Shown one piece after another: positions 34,710 to 42,492 of a stretch of 64,000 nt of DNA (position 1 is the first letter of the stretch; the number at the start of each line of letters is the position of its first letter). Both the position numbers and the translations under genes were made by a program. The notes under the pieces are model-generated. The model was not told the DNA's origin, searched no databases, and saw only the letters and a list, made by a program, of their open reading frames with translations. Source of the stretch: Lentzea alba (GTDB taxonomy: Bacteria > Actinomycetota > Actinomycetes > Mycobacteriales > Pseudonocardiaceae); the NCBI RefSeq assembly GCF_011067745.1, contig NZ_JAAMPJ010000008.1, forward strand, positions 310,001 to 374,000. The letters run 5' to 3'.

Positions 34710-35943
34710 GGGCCTCGACGCTAGACGTGGCCGGCAGGTCACGCATAGACCGCAACGGGGAGAGCAGCAGCCACACCATCCCGAGCACCGAGCCGAGCAC
34801 CGAGACCCACAGCGTCGGCACGATGCCGATCCACGAACCGAGCCCGCCGCCCAGCAGTGCGCCCAGTGGCGTCGTGCCCCACACCACCCAGCGGATCGAG
34901 GCGTTCATCCGGCCCAGCAGGTGGTCGGGGCAGATCGCCTGCCGGTAGCTCACCTGGCCGACGTTGTAGACGACGATCCCGAACACGTTCACCGCGAGGC
35001 CGGCCATCGGCAGCACCAGGCCCCAGCCGTCCGAGACGAACGGCAGCGCCAGGGTGAACGGCCAGGTCAGCAGGGGGATGAGCCAGATCATCCTGGCCTG
35101 TCCGACCAGTACGCCGATCCGGTACGCGAACGCCGCGCCGAGCACTCCGCCGACGCCGCCCGCGCTGAGCACCAGCCCGGCCGTGCCCTCGCTCAGTCCG
35201 ACGGTCTGCAGCAGGAACAGCACCAACACGGCGTTCTGGATGCCGTGGAAGAAGTTCGACGTGCCGGTGCAGGCCACGATCATGCGCAGGGTGACGTTGC
35301 CGAAGACGAACCGCAGCCCCTCCGCGATCTCGCGGCGCAGATGAGGGTCGGGGTGACGTTCCGGCGCAGGCTCCACGGTCTTGATCCGGACCAGGAAGAA
35401 CGCGGAGCTCAGGTAGCCGAGCCCGGTCGCGAGCACGCCGTTGGCCGCGCCGAGGAACTGTGCCGCGTAACCGCCGATCGCGGGTCCCGACACCTCCGCG
35501 ACCGACAGGCTGGCCTGCAGCTTCGAGTTGCCCTCGACGAGCTGGCCGCGACCGACCAGTGAGGGCAGGTACGACTGGTAGGCGACGTCGAAGAACACCG
35601 TGCACACGCCCACCGCGAGACTCACGACGATCAGCTGCGGCAGGTCGAGCAGGCCCAGCCACCACGCGACGGGCACGCTCACCATCAGCGCGGCGCGGGC
35701 GACGTCCATCGCGATCATCAGCGGTTTGCGGCGCATCCGGTCGACCCAGACGCCCGCGGGCAGTCCGATCAGCAGGAACGCGATCGTGCTCGCCGCGGCC
35801 AGCAGACCCATCTCGAACGGTGTCGCGTTCAGCACACCCACCGCGAGCAGCGGGATCACCGTCATGCCGACGTTCGCGCCGAACTGGCTGATCGTGTCGC
35901 CGACCCAGAGCCGGCGGAAGTCAGGGTGCCCCCAAAGCGCCAT
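34702..35943 (-). CDS. MFS exporter (MFS_3 / tetracycline-efflux-like)
   Basis: 413 residues, ATG at 35943. Twelve predicted helices. The loop 2-3 signature GVWVDRMRRKPLMI and the N-terminus HPDFRRLWVGDTISQFGA place it among multidrug-type MFS exporters. Divergent from an ArsR-like regulator over a 54-bp region with an inverted repeat, the usual layout of a repressor-controlled efflux pump. It is coupled to the SMP-30 gene downstream. Confidence 0.88.
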   Translation of the reverse strand: MALWGHPDFRRLWVGDTISQFGANVGMTVIPLLAVGVLNATPFEMGLLAAASTIAFLLIGLPAGVWVDRMRRKPLMIAMDVARAALMVSVPVAWWLGLLDLPQLIVVSLAVGVCTVFFDVAYQSYLPSLVGRGQLVEGNSKLQASLSVAEVSGPAIGGYAAQFLGAANGVLATGLGYLSSAFFLVRIKTVEPAPERHPDPHLRREIAEGLRFVFGNVTLRMIVACTGTSNFFHGIQNAVLVLFLLQTVGLSEGTAGLVLSAGGVGGVLGAAFAYRIGVLVGQARMIWLIPLLTWPFTLALPFVSDGWGLVLPMAGLAVNVFGIVVYNVGQVSYRQAICPDHLLGRMNASIRWVVWGTTPLGALLGGGLGSWIGIVPTLWVSVLGSVLGMVWLLLSPLRSMRDLPATSSVEAHG

Positions 35944-35961
35944 GCCGACGAGTCTGCGCCG

Positions 35962-35985
35962 AGTGATTGGAAACTGTCAATCACT
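35962..35985. promoter_or_regulatory. inverted-repeat operator between MFS and ArsR-like regulator
   Basis: AGTGATTG-N8-CAATCACT, perfectly symmetric, 19 bp before the MFS start and 13 bp before the regulator start. It probably binds the regulator encoded next to it and overlaps both promoters. Confidence 0.6.
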
Positions 35986-35997
35986 TAGACTGGGTTC

Positions 35998-36498
35998 GTG
36001 CCCCTCTCGCGCAAGCGCCGTCCCGCGACGACGGAAGAAGCCGCGGCCCTCAGCTCTGACCTGCGGCTGAGGATGATCCGCATGACGTTCGACCGCCCGC
36101 TCACCAACAAGGAGCTGGCGCAGCGGCTCGGCAAGGACCCGGCCACGACGCTGCACCACGTCCGCAAGCTCGTCGCCGCCGGATTCCTGGAGGCGATGCC
36201 ACCACGCGCGGGCAACCGGGGTGCGAAAGAAATCCCCTATCGGTCGACCGGACTGTCGTGGCAGCTCGACAACAGCGAAAATGCGGTCGCCGTCGGTGAG
36301 GCGATGCTGCACGCTTTCCTCGGCGAGGTTGCCGACATCGGGCTCGAGAACGTGGATCAGAGCCGCCTGGTCGTCACGGTCGACCCCGAGGAACTAAAGC
36401 AGCGGCTCTCGTCGTTGATGGATGAGCTGGCCGCACAACCGGTCAAGCCGGATGTTCCCCGTGTGGCGATCTACCTCGCGGTGTATCCGGGGGACTGA
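35998..36498 (+). CDS. ArsR-like winged-helix transcriptional regulator
   Basis: 166 residues, GTG at 35998. HTH region RLRMIRMTFDRPLTNKELAQ followed by DPATTLHHVRKLVAAGFLEA is of the HTH_20/ArsR kind. The C-terminal half (about 85-166) is an effector or dimer domain with no Cys, so metal sensing is unlikely. It probably represses the divergent MFS exporter. hflX starts 26 bp after its stop. Confidence 0.85.
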   Translation: MPLSRKRRPATTEEAAALSSDLRLRMIRMTFDRPLTNKELAQRLGKDPATTLHHVRKLVAAGFLEAMPPRAGNRGAKEIPYRSTGLSWQLDNSENAVAVGEAMLHAFLGEVADIGLENVDQSRLVVTVDPEELKQRLSSLMDELAAQPVKPDVPRVAIYLAVYPGD

Positions 36499-36523
36499 CG
36501 GTCCATGGGACGATGAAGGGCAA

Positions 36524-37984
36524 ATGACGGAAAACATCCAGAGCACAGAGTTCGACCCCGAGTTCGACTCGACGTGGGAAGAAGACGACTTCTCGACGGG
36601 TGACTACGAACGCGTCGAACGTGCCGCGTTGCGTCGTGTCGCCGGGTTGTCCACCGAGCTCGAGGACATCACCGAGGTCGAGTACCGGCAGCTTCGCCTG
36701 GAGCGGGTCGTGCTCGTCGGGGTGTGGACCGAGGGCACGGCTGCGGACTCCGACGCCTCGATGGCAGAGCTCGCCCGCCTCGCGGAAACCGCTGGTTCCG
36801 AGGTGCTCGAGGGCGTGGTGCAGCGGCGCGACAAGCCGGACGCCGCGACGTACATCGGTTCAGGCAAGGTCTCCGAGCTGCGCGACGTGGTGCAGGCGAC
36901 CGGCGCGGACACCGTGATCTGCGACGGTGAGCTCTCGCCAGGCCAGCTGCGTCAGCTGGAGGAGAAGCTCAAGGTCAAGGTCATCGACCGCACCGCGCTC
37001 ATCCTGGACATCTTCGCGCAGCACGCGCGGTCCAAAGAGGGCAAGGCACAGGTCGAGCTGGCCCAGCTGCAGTACCTGATGCCGCGCCTGCGCGGCTGGG
37101 GTGAGACGTTGTCGAGGCAGGCCGGTGGTCGTGCCGGCGGCGGCAACGGCGGTGTGGGTCTGCGCGGTCCTGGTGAAACCAAGATCGAGACCGACCGCCG
37201 CCGGATCCGTGCGCGCATCGCCAAGCTGCGCCGCGAGATCGCCGCGATCGGCGTCATCCGCGAGACCAAGCGGGGCCGCCGCACGGCGAACGAGATCCCG
37301 AGCATCGCCATCGCGGGCTACACGAACGCGGGCAAGTCCTCGCTGCTCAACGCGCTGACGGGCGCCGGTGTCCTGGTGGAGGACGCGCTGTTCGCCACCC
37401 TCGACCCGACGACACGCCGCGCGGTGACGCCCGAGGGCCTGCCGTACACGCTGACGGACACGGTCGGCTTCGTCCGGCACCTGCCGCACCAGCTGGTCGA
37501 GGCGTTCCGCTCCACGCTGGAGGAGGTCGGCCAGGCCGACCTGCTCGTACACGTGGTCGACGGCTCCGACGGCATGCCGGAGAAGCAGGTCAGCGCCGTG
37601 CGCGAGGTCATCTCCGAGATCAACGAGGAGACCGGCACGCCGATGCCGCGCGAGCTGCTCGTCGTGAACAAGATCGACGCCGTGGGCGACCTGGGCCTGG
37701 CCCGGCTGCGGCACCTGTTCCCGGACGCGTCGTTCGTGTCGGCGCACTCGGGCCTCGGCATCGAGGAGCTGCGGGTCCGCATCGCCGAGCTGATGCCACG
37801 CCCCGAGGTCGTCGTCGAGGCCCTCGTGCCGTACGCGCGTGGCGAGGTCGTCGCCCGCGTGCACCGCGACGGCGAGGTGCTGTCCGAGAAGCACACGGAG
37901 TCGGGCACGTTGCTCAGTGCTCGCGTGCGCCCGGACCTCGCCGGCGTGCTCGAGGAGTTCGCGACGAACGGGACGCCTGCTTGA
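36524..37984 (+). CDS. hflX: ribosome-associated GTPase HflX
   Basis: 486 residues, ATG at 36524 with GAAGGG close upstream. N-terminal HflX domain with RDKPDAATYIGSGKVSEL and ...DGELSPGQLRQLE. Gly-rich linker GGRAGGGNGGVGLRGPGETK. G domain with G1 GYTNAGKSSL, G2/G3 FATLDPTTR and DTVGFVRHLP, G4 VVNKID, G5 VSAHSG. It splits stalled or 100S ribosomes. It sits in the order known from mycobacteria, except for the inserted SMP-30/MFS/regulator trio. Confidence 0.95.
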   Translation: MTENIQSTEFDPEFDSTWEEDDFSTGDYERVERAALRRVAGLSTELEDITEVEYRQLRLERVVLVGVWTEGTAADSDASMAELARLAETAGSEVLEGVVQRRDKPDAATYIGSGKVSELRDVVQATGADTVICDGELSPGQLRQLEEKLKVKVIDRTALILDIFAQHARSKEGKAQVELAQLQYLMPRLRGWGETLSRQAGGRAGGGNGGVGLRGPGETKIETDRRRIRARIAKLRREIAAIGVIRETKRGRRTANEIPSIAIAGYTNAGKSSLLNALTGAGVLVEDALFATLDPTTRRAVTPEGLPYTLTDTVGFVRHLPHQLVEAFRSTLEEVGQADLLVHVVDGSDGMPEKQVSAVREVISEINEETGTPMPRELLVVNKIDAVGDLGLARLRHLFPDASFVSAHSGLGIEELRVRIAELMPRPEVVVEALVPYARGEVVARVHRDGEVLSEKHTESGTLLSARVRPDLAGVLEEFATNGTPA

Positions 37985-38949
37985 TCCCGCCTCCGCCGGT
38001 GGACGTGTGCCCGGTAGCCATGCAGGAGCTCTCCGGGCTCACGTCCGACGGCAAGCAGTTCTTCGCCGTCAGCGACAGCGACAACGGCACGCTGCGCATC
38101 CAGGTCATGGGCCGCGACTGCGTGGTGACACGCACGATCACCGCGCCCGTCGACCCCTACGACGTCGAAGACCTCGCGATGACGCCGGACGGCACCCTCT
38201 GGGCCTCCGACACCGGCGACAACAACAAGTCCCGCTCCACGGTCGCCCTGCACAAGGTCTCACCTTCAGGCGCCGTGGAGCGGTACCGCGTCACGTACCC
38301 GGACGGCAAACACGACGCCGAGGCCTTGTTCATCGACAAGTCCGGCACCCCGTACATCGTCACCAAGGAACCCCTGGGCTCCGCACTGGTATATCGCCCC
38401 ACAGCCCCGCTCCGAACCGATATATCAGTCCCGTTGGAGCAGGTGGCACGCGTGTCGCTGTCGACGACCGACACCCCAGGCGGCCCCCTGGAAGGCACCC
38501 TCGACTCGCGCCTGGTGACCGGCGCGGCCGCCATGTCCGACGGCTCCGTCATCGCCCTGCGCACCTACACTGACGCTTACCTGTACCCGGTCCCCGACGG
38601 GGATCCCAAAGACGCGATAGTCAAAGCTCTCTCCGGCGACCCGGTCCGCGTCCCCCTGCCGAACGAACCCCAGGGCGAAGCCATCGCCTTCGACCCGGAC
38701 GGCACCCTGCTCTCGGCCTCCGAAGGCGCCGGCACCCCGATCCGCGCCGTGGCAGGCGCCGCCGCCCTGGCCCAGCCACCGGCGCCGACGACCACGGCAC
38801 CCCCTCCGGCCGCCGACCAGCCCCAGTCCTCCGCGCCCGCGGACTCGTCGAGCTCGTCGTGGCAGAACTGGCCCCTGGCTCTGACCCTCGGCGGCCTCGT
38901 CCTCATCGCCGCCCTCGTCATCGGCCTCCGCTTCCGCCGCCGCGCCTGA
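37981..38949 (+). CDS. beta-propeller-like protein with C-terminal membrane helix
   Basis: 322 residues from a TTG at 37981 in a TTGA overlap with hflX. Repeats such as ELSGLTSDGKQFFAVSDSDNG, VEDLAMTPDGTLWASDTGDN and GEAIAFDPDGTLLSASEG suggest a propeller. A Pro/Ala/Ser-rich linker (about 258-290) and one helix (about 296-316) with a basic tail follow. No N-terminal signal peptide is encoded at this start, although the layout (domain, Pro-rich stalk, C-terminal helix) is that of an exported protein. Two ATATAT-type words (38388-38395 and 38419-38426) lie in the coding sequence. Confidence 0.75.
   Translation: MIPPPPVDVCPVAMQELSGLTSDGKQFFAVSDSDNGTLRIQVMGRDCVVTRTITAPVDPYDVEDLAMTPDGTLWASDTGDNNKSRSTVALHKVSPSGAVERYRVTYPDGKHDAEALFIDKSGTPYIVTKEPLGSALVYRPTAPLRTDISVPLEQVARVSLSTTDTPGGPLEGTLDSRLVTGAAAMSDGSVIALRTYTDAYLYPVPDGDPKDAIVKALSGDPVRVPLPNEPQGEAIAFDPDGTLLSASEGAGTPIRAVAGAAALAQPPAPTTTAPPPAADQPQSSAPADSSSSSWQNWPLALTLGGLVLIAALVIGLRFRRRA
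38388..38426. repeat. pair of ATATAT-type words inside a coding sequence
   Basis: GGTATATC (38388-38395) and GATATATC (38419-38426, context ACCGATATATCAGT) lie 31 bp apart centre to centre. They are read with rare codons GTA TAT and GAT ATA TCA. Confidence 0.8.
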
Positions 38950-38986
38950 CCCAGCCCAAGCGCTTTCTCGACTTTCCCGAGCCCCC

Positions 38987-39084
38987 GCTGACCTGCCCCT
39001 TAGCAATGAGTCTTTGGACTTCGTCGTCAAAAGACTCATTGCTAAGGGTGAACGGGCAGGCTGCGGCGAACTGATATATCGGTT
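38987..39084. repeat. composite repeat copy C
   Basis: CGCTGACCTGCC leads into a 23-bp-arm hairpin (38997-39019 and 39026-39048, CCCTTAGCAATGAGTCTTT in the left arm, one mismatch, 6-nt loop). Then 24 bp of GC-rich sequence and AACTGATATATCGGTTTCGG (core 39073-39080). It fills the convergent junction between the propeller gene and the P450 gene. Same order as copy A. Confidence 0.93.
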
Positions 39085-39092
39085 TCGGGTGG

Positions 39093-40202
39093 CTAGTCCC
39101 AGGCGACGGGCAGGCGTTCCAGGCCGCCGATCACCAGGCTCGCGCGGTGCGGCAGCTCGTCCTCCGGTACGGCCAGGCGCAGCTTGGGGAACCGGGTGAA
39201 GAGACCGGGGAAGGCGATCTTCAGCTCGATCCGAGCGAGGTGCTGGCCGATGCACTGGTGGATGCCGTGGCCGAACGCGACGTGCCCGGTCGTGCCGCGA
39301 GCCAGGTCGAGGACGTCGGGGTCGGCGTAGCGCGCCGGGTCGCGGTTGGCCGAGCCCAGCTCGACGAACACGGTGTCGCCCTTGCGCACGAGGACGCCGT
39401 CGACCTCGACGTCGTCCAACGCGGTGCGGGCGGTCGCCGGCGTCAGACTGATATATCGCAGGAGCTCCTCGACGGCGGCGTCGGGATTCGCCAGCAGCGC
39501 GTCCACCCTCGCCGACGAACGCATGAGTTCCAGCGTGCCGAGCGACAACATGTTCGTCGTCGTGTCGAGGCCGCCGCCGAGCAACGCCATGCCCATCGCG
39601 GCCATCTCGTCGTCGGTCAGGTCGCTTCCGGAGTTGACGAGGTCGCTGAGCAGGTCGTCGGTCGGATCGGTGTGCTTGGCGGCCACCATTTCCAGCATGA
39701 ACCGCTGAAGCCGGTCGAACGCGGCGAACATCGCCGCGGCCTCGCCAGCCTCGGCGCCGCTGCCACCGGTCAGCACCATCGCGTCCTGTTGGAACTCCGT
39801 GCGGCGTTCGTACGGGACGCCCAACAGCTCGCAGATCATCAGGCCCGGCACCGGCACCGCGAAGTGCTCGACGAGGTCCGCGGGCGAGCCCTGCGCCGCG
39901 AGTGCGTCCAGGTGCTCGGCCGTGATCGCTTCGAGCCGCTCGGCGAGCAGCCGCATGCGGCGGACGGTGAACTGACCGGTCAGCTTGCCGCGGTAGCGGG
40001 TGTGGTCCGGCGGGTCGTGGTCGGTGAACACGCCGGGCGGCGACGGCGGCGCGTCGCCGGGGCTGCCGGGGCCGAACGGGTTGTGCATCAGGTCCGGCCT
40101 GACGCTGAAACGGTGGTCCGCGAGCACGGCGCGCACGGTCGCGTGGTCGTGCGCGCGCCAGCCGACGTGCCCGTCCGGGTACGTCATCGGACTGAGTGGC
40201 AT
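39093..40202 (-). CDS. cytochrome P450
   Basis: 369 residues from the ATG at 40202, with GGGGGAGG just upstream. Class I bacterial P450 features: I-helix GGGLDTTTN, ExxR as EELLRYIS, and haem-Cys loop FGHGIHQCIGQHLAR. An N-terminal PPDHTRYRGKLTGQFT block is also typical. Slightly short for the family (usually ~400). No ferredoxin or biosynthetic genes adjoin it, so its substrate is unknown. Divergent from an HTH fusion regulator that may control it. A GATATATC word lies at the ExxR codons. Confidence 0.92.
   Translation of the reverse strand: MPLSPMTYPDGHVGWRAHDHATVRAVLADHRFSVRPDLMHNPFGPGSPGDAPPSPPGVFTDHDPPDHTRYRGKLTGQFTVRRMRLLAERLEAITAEHLDALAAQGSPADLVEHFAVPVPGLMICELLGVPYERRTEFQQDAMVLTGGSGAEAGEAAAMFAAFDRLQRFMLEMVAAKHTDPTDDLLSDLVNSGSDLTDDEMAAMGMALLGGGLDTTTNMLSLGTLELMRSSARVDALLANPDAAVEELLRYISLTPATARTALDDVEVDGVLVRKGDTVFVELGSANRDPARYADPDVLDLARGTTGHVAFGHGIHQCIGQHLARIELKIAFPGLFTRFPKLRLAVPEDELPHRASLVIGGLERLPVAWD
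39450..39457. repeat. GATATATC site inside the P450 ExxR region
   Basis: Context GACTGATATATCGCAGG. On the coding strand it reads CTG CGA TAT ATC AGT CTG (Leu-Arg-Tyr-Ile-Ser-Leu), using rare codons CGA, TAT and AGT. Confidence 0.8.
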
Positions 40203-40212
40203 TGCCTCCCCC

Positions 40213-40282
40213 TTGCAACGAGGTCTTTCCCCTTCTTGCAAGCTAAAAACGTTTGCGGACGAAGTCAAAAGACTCATTGCAA
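40213..40282. repeat. repeat copy E, hairpin-type unit without a near ATATAT word
   Basis: TTGCAACGAGGTCTTT pairs with AAAAGACTCATTGCAA across about 40 bp. The right part, 40249-40282, is identical over 34 bp to unit B1 (13997-14030). It lies in the divergent promoter region between the P450 and regulator genes, unlike copies A, C and D. Confidence 0.88.
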
Positions 40283-40311
40283 TGGCTTGACGCGCAAGGC
40301 ACGATGGGGTT

Positions 40312-41061
40312 GTGCCTGGTAAGCGGCTAGACGAAGAGGAACGGCAGCTCATCGCCCAGTTCCTGTGGGATGGGCTGGGCTACTCCGAAATCGGGAGGCG
40401 GTTGCAAAGGCCGGCGTCCACGATCCAGCGCGAGGTGGTCCGCAACGGGGGCCACAACAACTACCGGCCGGGTGCCGCGCACCGGGCGGCGAGCGAGCGG
40501 GCGATGCGCCGGCTGCCCGCTGTGGACGATCTCGACGTCGACGAAGAGGCGTACTCGTTCGGGCGCAGTCCGGGCGAGGTGCAGGAGTTCCACCTGAGGC
40601 TCGTCACGTCGTTCGCGCAGACCGGCATACCGAAGACGGCCGCGCGGATTCTGGCCGAGGTCTTCATGGTCGACAAGGGCAGTCTGTCCGCGACCGAGCT
40701 CGTGCTCAGGCTGTCGGTCAGCCCCGGCACTGTGTCGCGTTCGACGGCCTACCTGCAGAACCTCGGGTTGTTGCGCAGCGAGCGCGACGGCAAGCGCATG
40801 CGCTACTTCCTGGACGACGACCTCTGGTACCGAGCGTGGCTGTCCAGCGCCGAACGCAACTCCGTGTGGGCGCACACCGCACTGGACGGTGCCGAGATCT
40901 TCGGGCTCGACACGCCAGTGGGTGCACGCCTCAAGGACATGGGCCAGTTCTTCGCGTTCGTCGTGGTGGACATGGAGTCCACCAGGAAGAAGTGGCTCGA
41001 CTTCTTCGAGAAGAAGAAACGGGCCTGCGAGAAAGCTACGGAAGACGCCGCAACACCGTGA
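40312..41061 (+). CDS. regulator: IS30-type HTH fused to GbsR/MarR-type winged helix
   Basis: 249 residues, GTG at 40312. The N-terminal 55 residues match the HTH_38 domain of IS30 transposases (KRLDEEERQLIAQFLWDGLG, then IGRRLQRPASTIQREVVRNG). The rest is a MarR/GbsR-like module (AARILAEVFMVDKGSLSATE, LRLSVSPGTVSRSTAYLQNL, GLLRSERDGKRMRYFLDDD) with a helical C-terminus. No transposase catalytic domain remains, so it is a regulator and not a mobile element. It likely controls itself and the divergent P450. Its 3' end overlaps lexA by 26 bp. Confidence 0.82.
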   Translation: MPGKRLDEEERQLIAQFLWDGLGYSEIGRRLQRPASTIQREVVRNGGHNNYRPGAAHRAASERAMRRLPAVDDLDVDEEAYSFGRSPGEVQEFHLRLVTSFAQTGIPKTAARILAEVFMVDKGSLSATELVLRLSVSPGTVSRSTAYLQNLGLLRSERDGKRMRYFLDDDLWYRAWLSSAERNSVWAHTALDGAEIFGLDTPVGARLKDMGQFFAFVVVDMESTRKKWLDFFEKKKRACEKATEDAATP

Positions 41062-41728
41062 CGACCTTGCCGAGAATGGTGGCCTCGTCGCCGTTGATCG
41101 GCTGGTAGGCCGGGTTGTGCGGCATCAGCCACACGTGGCCGTCCTTGCGCTTGAACGTCTTCACCGTCGCCTCGCCGTCGATCATGGCGGCGACGATCTC
41201 GCCCTGGTCCGCGGTCGGCTGCTTGCGGATCACGACCCAGTCGCCGTCGGTGATCGCGGCGTCGATCATCGAGTCGCCGACGACGCGCAGCAGGAACAGC
41301 TCGCCCTCGCCGACGATCTCGCGCGGCAGCGGGAACACGTCCTCGATCGACTCCTCGGCCAGGATCGGGCCACCGGCGGCGATGCGGCCGACCATCGGCA
41401 CGTACGCGGGCGTCGGCTTGGACATCGGGTCGAGACCGGGATCGATCTCGGGCGGCAGCATGCCCACCGCGCGCGGGCGGTTCGCGTCGCGGCGCAGGAA
41501 GCCCTTCCGCTCCAGCGCGCGCAACTGGTACGCGACCGAGGAGGTCGACGTCAGGCCGACGGCCTCGCCGATCTCACGCACGCTCGGCGGGTAACCGAAG
41601 CGGTCGACCCAGTCACGGATCACGTCGAGCACCTTGCGCTGGCGCAGGGTCAGGCCGGCGTTGCCCGCGATCTCGCTTACCTCTGTCTCAGCAAGAGCGG
41701 GGTCTGGGTCGATCGTCTTGCCTGCCAC
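41036..41728 (-). CDS. lexA: SOS repressor LexA
   Basis: 230 residues from the GTG at 41728 with AAGGAGG 9 nt upstream. Winged HTH: LTLRQRKVLDVIRDWVDRFG and TSTSSVAYQLRALERKGFL. Autocleavage Ala-Gly in GRIAAGGPI. Catalytic Ser in VVGDSMIDAAI and Lys in ATVKTFKR. Represses SOS genes until RecA* stimulates self-cleavage. A near-consensus SOS box (41820-41835) lies upstream, so it is autoregulated. Confidence 0.96.
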   Translation of the reverse strand: MAGKTIDPDPALAETEVSEIAGNAGLTLRQRKVLDVIRDWVDRFGYPPSVREIGEAVGLTSTSSVAYQLRALERKGFLRRDANRPRAVGMLPPEIDPGLDPMSKPTPAYVPMVGRIAAGGPILAEESIEDVFPLPREIVGEGELFLLRVVGDSMIDAAITDGDWVVIRKQPTADQGEIVAAMIDGEATVKTFKRKDGHVWLMPHNPAYQPINGDEATILGKVVTVLRRLP

Positions 41729-41819
41729 GGTCGCTGTCCTCCTTGCCGCCCCCAGTTCGAGTGGGATTCCGGCCTCCGTCGATCTTCGTGGTCGACGGTA
41801 GTCGTGTTTGCTGCACAGA

Positions 41820-41835
41820 TCAAACACCTGTTCGA
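41820..41835. promoter_or_regulatory. SOS box of lexA
   Basis: TCAAACACCTGTTCGA has one mismatch from the actinobacterial LexA consensus TCGAAC-N4-GTTCGA. It is about 92 bp before the lexA start. Confidence 0.75.
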
Positions 41836-41900
41836 GGTATTTGGGCGCGTGTTGTGGCGTCCGGCGATTCGGCGTGGTAGAAATTCGCACGGACGTTCGA

Positions 41901-41916
41901 TCGAACCCCTGTTCGA
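41901..41916. promoter_or_regulatory. perfect SOS box of the divergent small gene
   Basis: TCGAACCCCTGTTCGA matches TCGAAC-N4-GTTCGA exactly and ends 31 bp before the ATG at 41948. Confidence 0.88.
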
Positions 41917-41947
41917 TCATGGTGGTTGACCTGCGATGGAGGTCGTC

Positions 41948-42220
41948 ATGGCGGTGCTCGTCGAGAAGCGGTTGCGCGTTGTCGAAGACGCGGACGTCGC
42001 AGCGGGACGCCCACTCCGTTCGGGTCCTCGTGTCATGCCGCGGCGCCCGGCGACCAAGCCGCGCCCGGTCGCGGTGCCCTCGTCGCGTGACTCCAGTTCG
42101 TGCGAGGTCCGGCCCAAGCGGGAGTCCGCGCTCGAACTTCTCGCCGTCGGTGTGCTGAGCGCGTTGACGATCATCGCCCTCGGCGTGCTCTACCTCCAGC
42201 AGGCCGGCGTCACCCCGTAA
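41948..42220 (+). CDS. SOS-controlled small single-pass membrane protein in the DivS/ChiZ position
   Basis: 90 residues, ATG at 41948 with GGAGG 5 nt upstream (an ATG at 41936 is inside that site). A basic, Arg/Pro-rich N-terminus of ~60 residues, then one membrane helix (ELLAVGVLSALTIIALGVLY) and only six more residues. In mycobacteria and corynebacteria the gene divergent from lexA encodes an SOS-induced division inhibitor (ChiZ/Rv2719c, DivS). Position and SOS box fit. ChiZ carries a LysM domain after the helix, which is absent here. The role as a division inhibitor is inferred. Confidence 0.8.
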   Translation: MAVLVEKRLRVVEDADVAAGRPLRSGPRVMPRRPATKPRPVAVPSSRDSSSCEVRPKRESALELLAVGVLSALTIIALGVLYLQQAGVTP

Positions 42221-42316
42221 GACCGAAGCGAAGAAGACCGAAGCGAAACCGAAGCCTCGCGGAAGTGGTCCTGTCCACCATTCGGTGTGACAGTCGAGAC
42301 CAGCGCGGAGGCACCA

Positions 42317-42363
42317 TGACGAAGCAGACCGAGCACCCCGGTGACGCCCTGACGTCTCGATGA
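42317..42363 (+). CDS. possible 15-residue leader peptide
   Basis: ATG at 42317 has GGAGG 4 nt upstream. The peptide MTKQTEHPGDALTSR ends in TGA, which overlaps an ATG (ATGA) opening the next small frame. With only 15 codons, the ribosome site and coupling are the only support. Confidence 0.3.
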
Positions 42364-42464
42364 GACGCGCGATGATCGGCGTGGTGCCCGCGGTGAGCAC
42401 GATCAGCGCTGCTCCCGCGCACGCCGCACCCAAGTGCTGCGACACCGACACGGACGAAGCCTGA
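42360..42464 (+). CDS. possible small secreted peptide with a Cys pair
   Basis: 34 codons starting in ATGA overlap with the leader frame: MRRAMIGVVPAVSTISAAPA-HAAPKCC... The sequence resembles a short signal peptide with an APAHA/A cleavage point, leaving a ~12-residue acidic tail with CC. It could also be a remnant of a frame-shifted exported protein together with the 15-codon frame. Otherwise the 272 bp from 42221 to 42492 hold a short direct repeat of GACCGAAGCGAA and nothing else I can support. Confidence 0.3.
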   Translation: MRRAMIGVVPAVSTISAAPAHAAPKCCDTDTDEA

Positions 42465-42492
42465 TCTGAGCATGGTTGTGAGCGGAACCCGC

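Noticed and set aside
40312..41061. IS30 transposase
   Set aside because: Only the HTH is shared; no DDE catalytic region and no terminal inverted repeats with target duplications.
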